64,000 bases of DNA, taken from Cyanobium sp. ATX 6F1 (GTDB lineage: Bacteria > Cyanobacteriota > Cyanobacteriia > PCC-6307 > Cyanobiaceae). The notes beneath the pieces are model-generated. The model saw nothing but the letters and a program-made list of their open reading frames with translations, made no database searches and was not told the DNA's origin. The stretch spans positions 372,001-436,000 of the forward strand of contig NZ_JAGQCS010000001.1 of the NCBI RefSeq assembly GCF_024346315.1, read 5' to 3'. Of the stretch, positions 60,744 through 64,000 are shown piece after piece. Position 1 is the first letter of the stretch. Each line of letters starts with the position of its first letter. A program made the translations under genes and the position numbers.

Positions 60744-61523
60744 ATGCCTGAAATGCGCACGTACAATCAGATTGACGTCACGTTTGATTTCAGGTCAGAC
60801 ACACCCGGCTATCCGAAGAAAGATCCAGACTCCTACAGCCCAGCTCTTCGTCGACATCATCGGCATTTGTGGAGTAAACACCTACCTAATGGCGTGTTGT
60901 TCACACTCGATGACATCGGCCAGCACTACCTACACCACAGGTCCGGATTGGGGGAATTCTTCCTTGCCAGCGATGCGGTGATCCCTACGTTCAGGAAAGA
61001 ATCGCGTCTGGAGAAGGTCCTCAGTTCGATCCCTACCGCAGAGCAGGAGTCCTTTCTACGGGTGGGCTACACGATCGGCGGGATGATGGTGTTCCCAGCA
61101 GAGCGGGTTGGCCGAAAGATGACAATCAACGGCGCACGCGGTTTCCACCCACGGATCAAAGATCGGTTCGACCTTACGGTCGAGTGTATCCGTCGACACT
61201 ACCGCAGCGAGCCAAGTCCGTTGGGTGACGTTCTCCAGCGATACGGTTCCTTTTTGGGTCTGTTCGGTGACTTTCGCGGATACGTTGAGTTCTTCCTGTT
61301 ACAAGACCTCGTCACCGAGGACTGTTCGGCAGTGAGATTCTTCTCCTCATTCATGGACTTCAACACATCACCGGTCCCGCAGGACCTTGATGGCTATCTG
61401 GCATATCGGCAGGCCGCAATAGAGTTCATCGAATCCAGGAATCGTCGAATTTACCTGTGGAGTGCTGAACAACAAGCTGGCCAACACGCCGTGCAGCCGA
61501 CGGAGGCGAATGTAACCAGTTGA
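60744..61523 (+). CDS. DUF6994-like protein, probable integron cassette gene
   Basis: A 259-residue protein. The N-terminal FDFRSDTPGYPKKDPDSYSP, LRRHHRHLWSKHLPNG and FTLDDIGQHYLHH, then GGMMVFPAERVGRKMTINGA, match a conserved bacterial family I recall as DUF6994, function unknown. Start ATG 60744. A putative attC-like hairpin (61513-61551) overlaps its stop, and an 11-base repeat AATTTTGGTAC precedes both it and the next gene. Composition differs from the host. Confidence 0.75.
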   Translation: MPEMRTYNQIDVTFDFRSDTPGYPKKDPDSYSPALRRHHRHLWSKHLPNGVLFTLDDIGQHYLHHRSGLGEFFLASDAVIPTFRKESRLEKVLSSIPTAEQESFLRVGYTIGGMMVFPAERVGRKMTINGARGFHPRIKDRFDLTVECIRRHYRSEPSPLGDVLQRYGSFLGLFGDFRGYVEFFLLQDLVTEDCSAVRFFSSFMDFNTSPVPQDLDGYLAYRQAAIEFIESRNRRIYLWSAEQQAGQHAVQPTEANVTS

Positions 61524-61551
61524 TGCCACCGCGGCTGACGGCTATCGGTTA
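61513..61551 (+). repeat. Degenerate attC-like hairpin
   Basis: TAACC / GGTTA outer arms, then GAT / ATC and GCC / GGC inner arms with an extra T, at the end of the first cassette gene; GTTAGAA (61548-61554) resembles the GTTRRRY core. Shorter than typical attC, so tentative. Confidence 0.35.
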
Positions 61552-61633
61552 GAAAAAACGGAATTTTGGTACCTTCTCTTCGCATTGTGCATCTCTCTCA
61601 ATACACGTCAGAATGCCTTCTTGAGTTGTGAAC

Positions 61634-62494
61634 ATGAATATACGTCTATTGACCTGGAACGTGAACTTCCGTCCCGCGAAGGTTCTCAACGCGTTCATTG
61701 TCGATGGTCAGATTGCCTTTGATCTATTGACGTTTCAGGAGGTGAAGAACAAGTACGCCACGGAGTTCATGCAACGTCTTTCAGAACTAGGGTTTCACGC
61801 GATACACACTGGAGACTCGGGGGATGGTGGAAAAACATACGGTAACTTAATTGCGAGCAGGTGGCCGATTGAACAAAAGCCACTCGGTTTGTCCAATCCA
61901 CCGCCGTTTCCTTGCCTCATCGGTCGTGCACATGTTTCAATTGGCACCAATGAGGGTGTAGATATCCTGACCGTACATGCACCAAATGGATCCAACAATG
62001 GCTGGGACAAGATCCATACGCTAGAGGCGGTTCAGCGAGTAATTCGATCGATCTCTCCTGGCCCAGTAATCGTTACTGGCGACTACAATGAACCACAGTT
62101 CTTTCCTGGCAAACTTCCTGTTCGTAGTTGGGCGTGGACAAGCGAGAAAAGCTGGGCGAGTCGCCGAGATGAGCTGATGACTCGCGAGAACGCTCGAGGC
62201 GGTATGGAAGGTCATCCGCGTCAACGCTGGGACAATGCGGTCGGCTGGTTCTTCGATGATGGTGCCCTGCATGACCTCCAGCACGCCTTTTGGGCAAAGT
62301 ACGGTACCGGTGCGATGGAAGCAACCTATTTGACACGCTCAGCTTCGCGTCCTGAGCGGTGGTTTGACCACGCATTCATATCATCTCACTTCGAAGTTAT
62401 CGAGTGTGCTTACAGGCACGACGTACGTCGTCCAGGCGGCGAGAGCGACCATAGCGCGTTGTGCATCGAACTCGCTTTTCGACCACCTAACTAA
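61634..62494 (+). CDS. Endonuclease/exonuclease/phosphatase (EEP) family protein, cassette gene
   Basis: A 286-residue EEP hydrolase. Catalytic residues are in order: LTWNVNFRP (Asn, near residue 10), LLTFQEVKN (Glu, near 40), VTGDYNEP (Asp and Asn, near 150), WFDHAFIS near 245 and ESDHSALCI (Asp-His, near 273). The family cleaves phosphodiester bonds in nucleic acids or lipids. No signal peptide is present. Start ATG 61634; GTG 61628 is also possible. A clear attC lies 120 bases after its stop. Confidence 0.85.
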   Translation: MNIRLLTWNVNFRPAKVLNAFIVDGQIAFDLLTFQEVKNKYATEFMQRLSELGFHAIHTGDSGDGGKTYGNLIASRWPIEQKPLGLSNPPPFPCLIGRAHVSIGTNEGVDILTVHAPNGSNNGWDKIHTLEAVQRVIRSISPGPVIVTGDYNEPQFFPGKLPVRSWAWTSEKSWASRRDELMTRENARGGMEGHPRQRWDNAVGWFFDDGALHDLQHAFWAKYGTGAMEATYLTRSASRPERWFDHAFISSHFEVIECAYRHDVRRPGGESDHSALCIELAFRPPN

Positions 62495-62616
62495 TGTGCA
62501 ACAGTGCAAGAGCAATGATGGAGATACTCCCAAAAGCATCCTCGAATCGTCGCATGCCACGATCTAGTGTTTTTGAGTTCACATGAAATTTCGCTCTTAC
62601 AATGTTCATTTGATCT

Positions 62617-62702
62617 GCCTAACATCAAGGCGCAGCGGGCGGATCCATAAAGCTCGATGCCAGCATGGAGATCCTTCCCGGCGCTGATCTTAAGCGTTAG
62701 GA
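62617..62702 (+). repeat. Integron attC recombination site
   Basis: The 86-base site starts with R' GCCTAAC (62617-62623, fits RYYYAAC) and ends with R'' GTTAGGA (62696-62702, near GTTRRRY). The inner boxes AAGGCGCAGCG and CGCTGATCTT pair with a one-base bulge, as in attC. Orientation matches the cassette genes. Confidence 0.75.
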
Positions 62703-62737
62703 TTACTCGCTGACAAGGAATTTAGGGAAGAATCCCA

Positions 62738-63652
62738 ATGAGCGTGCCGGATTTTCAGACATTTATGCGACCACTCCTCGAGGTTATCGATGGTCTACCT
62801 GAGCAAGAACTAAAGGTCGTCAAAAAGAAGCTTATTGAATTATTCAAGTTAACGGAGGACGACCTAAGAGAAAAAATCCCTAGCGGAAGAGCCTTCCTTT
62901 TTGACAATCGACTAGGATGGGCGAACACGTATCTGAAGAAAGCAGGGCTGATTGGGTCTGATAGGCGCGCATATCTACAAATAACAAAAAGTGGTCATGA
63001 GTTTCTTGCCAATCATAATGGAGAGATTAAGGTTGGCGACCTAAAGAAGATTCCACGTTTCAAAGAATTTCATCAAGCCAAAGGCAAAGAGTCCGTCGAT
63101 GCTGAAGCGGAATCCGCGGTTGAAGAACAAACTAGATCGCCCGAGGAGATTATCTTCGCTGCATACGAAATCGTCAACCGTGGACTGGTAAGTGAGCTGC
63201 TGAAAATAGTGAAGGGCTGCTCCCCCGCCTTCTTTGAAAAACTCGTCATCGATCTCATGATTGAAATGGGATATGGTGGTTCACGTAAAGAGGCCGGTAG
63301 CGCCATAGGGAAGTCTGGAGACGGAGGAATTGACGGAATTATAAACGAGGATAAACTTGGCTTGGATACTATTTACTTGCAGGCGAAACGCTGGGAAAAC
63401 ACAGTTCCAGTCAAGGAAATTCGTGATTTCGCTGGAAGTCTGATGGGCAAGAACGCAAGAAAAGGAGTGTTCATTACTACTTCGGACTTTCCCAAGAGCG
63501 CCCATGAGTTTGTCAGTTCCATTGATCGCAAGATCATCCTTATTGACGGAGAACGCCTCGCTAGACTGATGATTACAAACAACATAGGTGTCAACCCACG
63601 CGAAATCTTTGAATTGAAGAATGTGGACAACGACTATTTTGAAGAAACCTAA
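62738..63652 (+). CDS. mrr: Mrr-family restriction endonuclease, cassette gene
   Basis: A 304-residue protein with the full Mrr layout. N-terminal winged helix Mrr_N (residues about 5-95, VPDFQTFMRPLLEVIDG, YLQITKSGHEFL), then the catalytic domain: SPAFFEKLVIDLMIEMGYGG, GDGGIDGII with Asp near 196 and Q-A-K in IYLQAKRW near 215. Mrr cuts methylated or modified DNA (type IV restriction). Start ATG 62738, 36 bases after the attC, so it is probably the next cassette. DNA is AT-rich. Confidence 0.92.
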   Translation: MSVPDFQTFMRPLLEVIDGLPEQELKVVKKKLIELFKLTEDDLREKIPSGRAFLFDNRLGWANTYLKKAGLIGSDRRAYLQITKSGHEFLANHNGEIKVGDLKKIPRFKEFHQAKGKESVDAEAESAVEEQTRSPEEIIFAAYEIVNRGLVSELLKIVKGCSPAFFEKLVIDLMIEMGYGGSRKEAGSAIGKSGDGGIDGIINEDKLGLDTIYLQAKRWENTVPVKEIRDFAGSLMGKNARKGVFITTSDFPKSAHEFVSSIDRKIILIDGERLARLMITNNIGVNPREIFELKNVDNDYFEET

Positions 63653-63747
63653 GGAGTCAAACCACCCGATACTCTGACTTCACCAGGTTGAAGATCTTTA
63701 AGACTGTCAGGAAAGGCCATGAATGGGCCACAACTGCTTTTCGATCC

Positions 63748-64000
63748 TCAGCTATCCGCCTGTAGCGCAATCACGGTGACCGAGCAGGCATCATGGATCT
63801 CCCGCCAGCGCTCGGCGGTGATCCCCAGCCGCTGCGGCACAGCATGGGGCGGCTGTCCTTCCCGCAGCAACTTCTGGCCACTGGCGTAGAGGTCACGCCA
63901 GGACGGCGGCACTTTGATCGCAAAGCCGTGGTCTCGTAAGTAGTGCGTGATCTCGCCGTTGGCGTAGGTGCGGGCGTAGGGCCGAAAGGAGCGCCCGCCC
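63748..64000 (-). CDS. Sigma-factor-like protein, C-terminal part (cut by window edge)
   Basis: The minus-strand frame is open to the window edge and stops at 63748, giving 83 residues. RSFRPYARTYANGEITHYLR and DHGFAIKVPPSWRDLYASGQ resemble sigma70 region 2.4 into region 3 of cyanobacterial alternative sigma factors (usual form S-S-Y-A-x-P-x-I-R-G-E-I-x-H-Y-L-R-D). No region 4 follows before the stop, so it may be a short or specialised type. Codons are host-like. Confidence 0.6.
   Translation of the reverse strand, partial: GGRSFRPYARTYANGEITHYLRDHGFAIKVPPSWRDLYASGQKLLREGQPPHAVPQRLGITAERWREIHDACSVTVIALQADS

Noticed and set aside
1-64000. CRISPR array, tRNA or rRNA genes
   Set aside because: No regularly spaced repeats and no recognisable tRNA TpsiC-loop or rRNA sequence was seen while reading.

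Overview
The window looks like a chromosome segment from a high-GC picocyanobacterium of the Synechococcus/Cyanobium/Vulcanococcus type. The evidence is two complete cyanobacterial AbrB-like (cyAbrB) regulators plus a fragment of a third, small DUF1651-type proteins ending in E-P-Q-W, a class I fructose-bisphosphate aldolase N-terminus, and a cyanobacterial VKOR-thioredoxin fusion. The species is an inference. GC-rich core genes alternate with AT-rich inserts, so most of the 64 kb reads as a mosaic accessory region.

1-12.3 kb is the 3' part of a type 1 BREX phage-defence locus in the order brxC (cut by the window edge), pglX, [ATPase + PD-(D/E)XK-like nuclease], pglZ, [Phd/PIN toxin-antitoxin], brxL. 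Two foreign modules sit inside the BREX order, and the middle of pglX (its specificity region) is AT-rich as if swapped. Convergent to brxL is a tightly coupled three-gene set: unknown protein, TPR protein, Mrr-type nuclease.

15-26 kb carries small hypothetical genes, an alpha/beta hydrolase, a GNAT acetyltransferase, a MazF/PemK toxin-antitoxin pair, a TetR - iron-sulfur protein - SDR operon, a double CDGSH protein, the cyAbrB copies and fragment, an aldolase chimera and a decayed nuclease.

26-38.8 kb is a metal and metalloid resistance region. A divergent arsenic locus (arsR-acr3-pstS-like against gapdh-arsJ) shares a central ArsR operator candidate. It is followed by a secreted nuclease, a HepT/MntA pair, a multicopper-oxidase remnant, a Zn/Cd/Pb P-type ATPase, a CadR/PbrR-like regulator flanked by two MerR-type promoters (a tetra-cysteine secreted peptide and a VKOR-thioredoxin fusion), and an Nramp transporter.

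39-44 kb holds a breakpoint joining fragments of an EamA transporter and RecD2, an M28 peptidase, and a MerR-like/VWA/PPP-phosphatase/unknown operon with a dyad-containing, apparently leaderless promoter. 44-49 kb has an AT-rich nuclease gene and a large RecB-like nuclease/DEDDh/SF1 helicase.

49-60 kb contains unknown small genes and a decayed prophage block (portal, connector, LysM protein, coiled-coil protein). 60.3-63.7 kb looks like a decayed integron: the C-terminal end of an integron-type integrase without its tyrosine, then three same-strand gene cassettes (a DUF6994-like protein, an EEP-family hydrolase, an Mrr restriction enzyme) with one recognisable attC site and one degenerate candidate. 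The window ends inside a sigma-factor-like gene.
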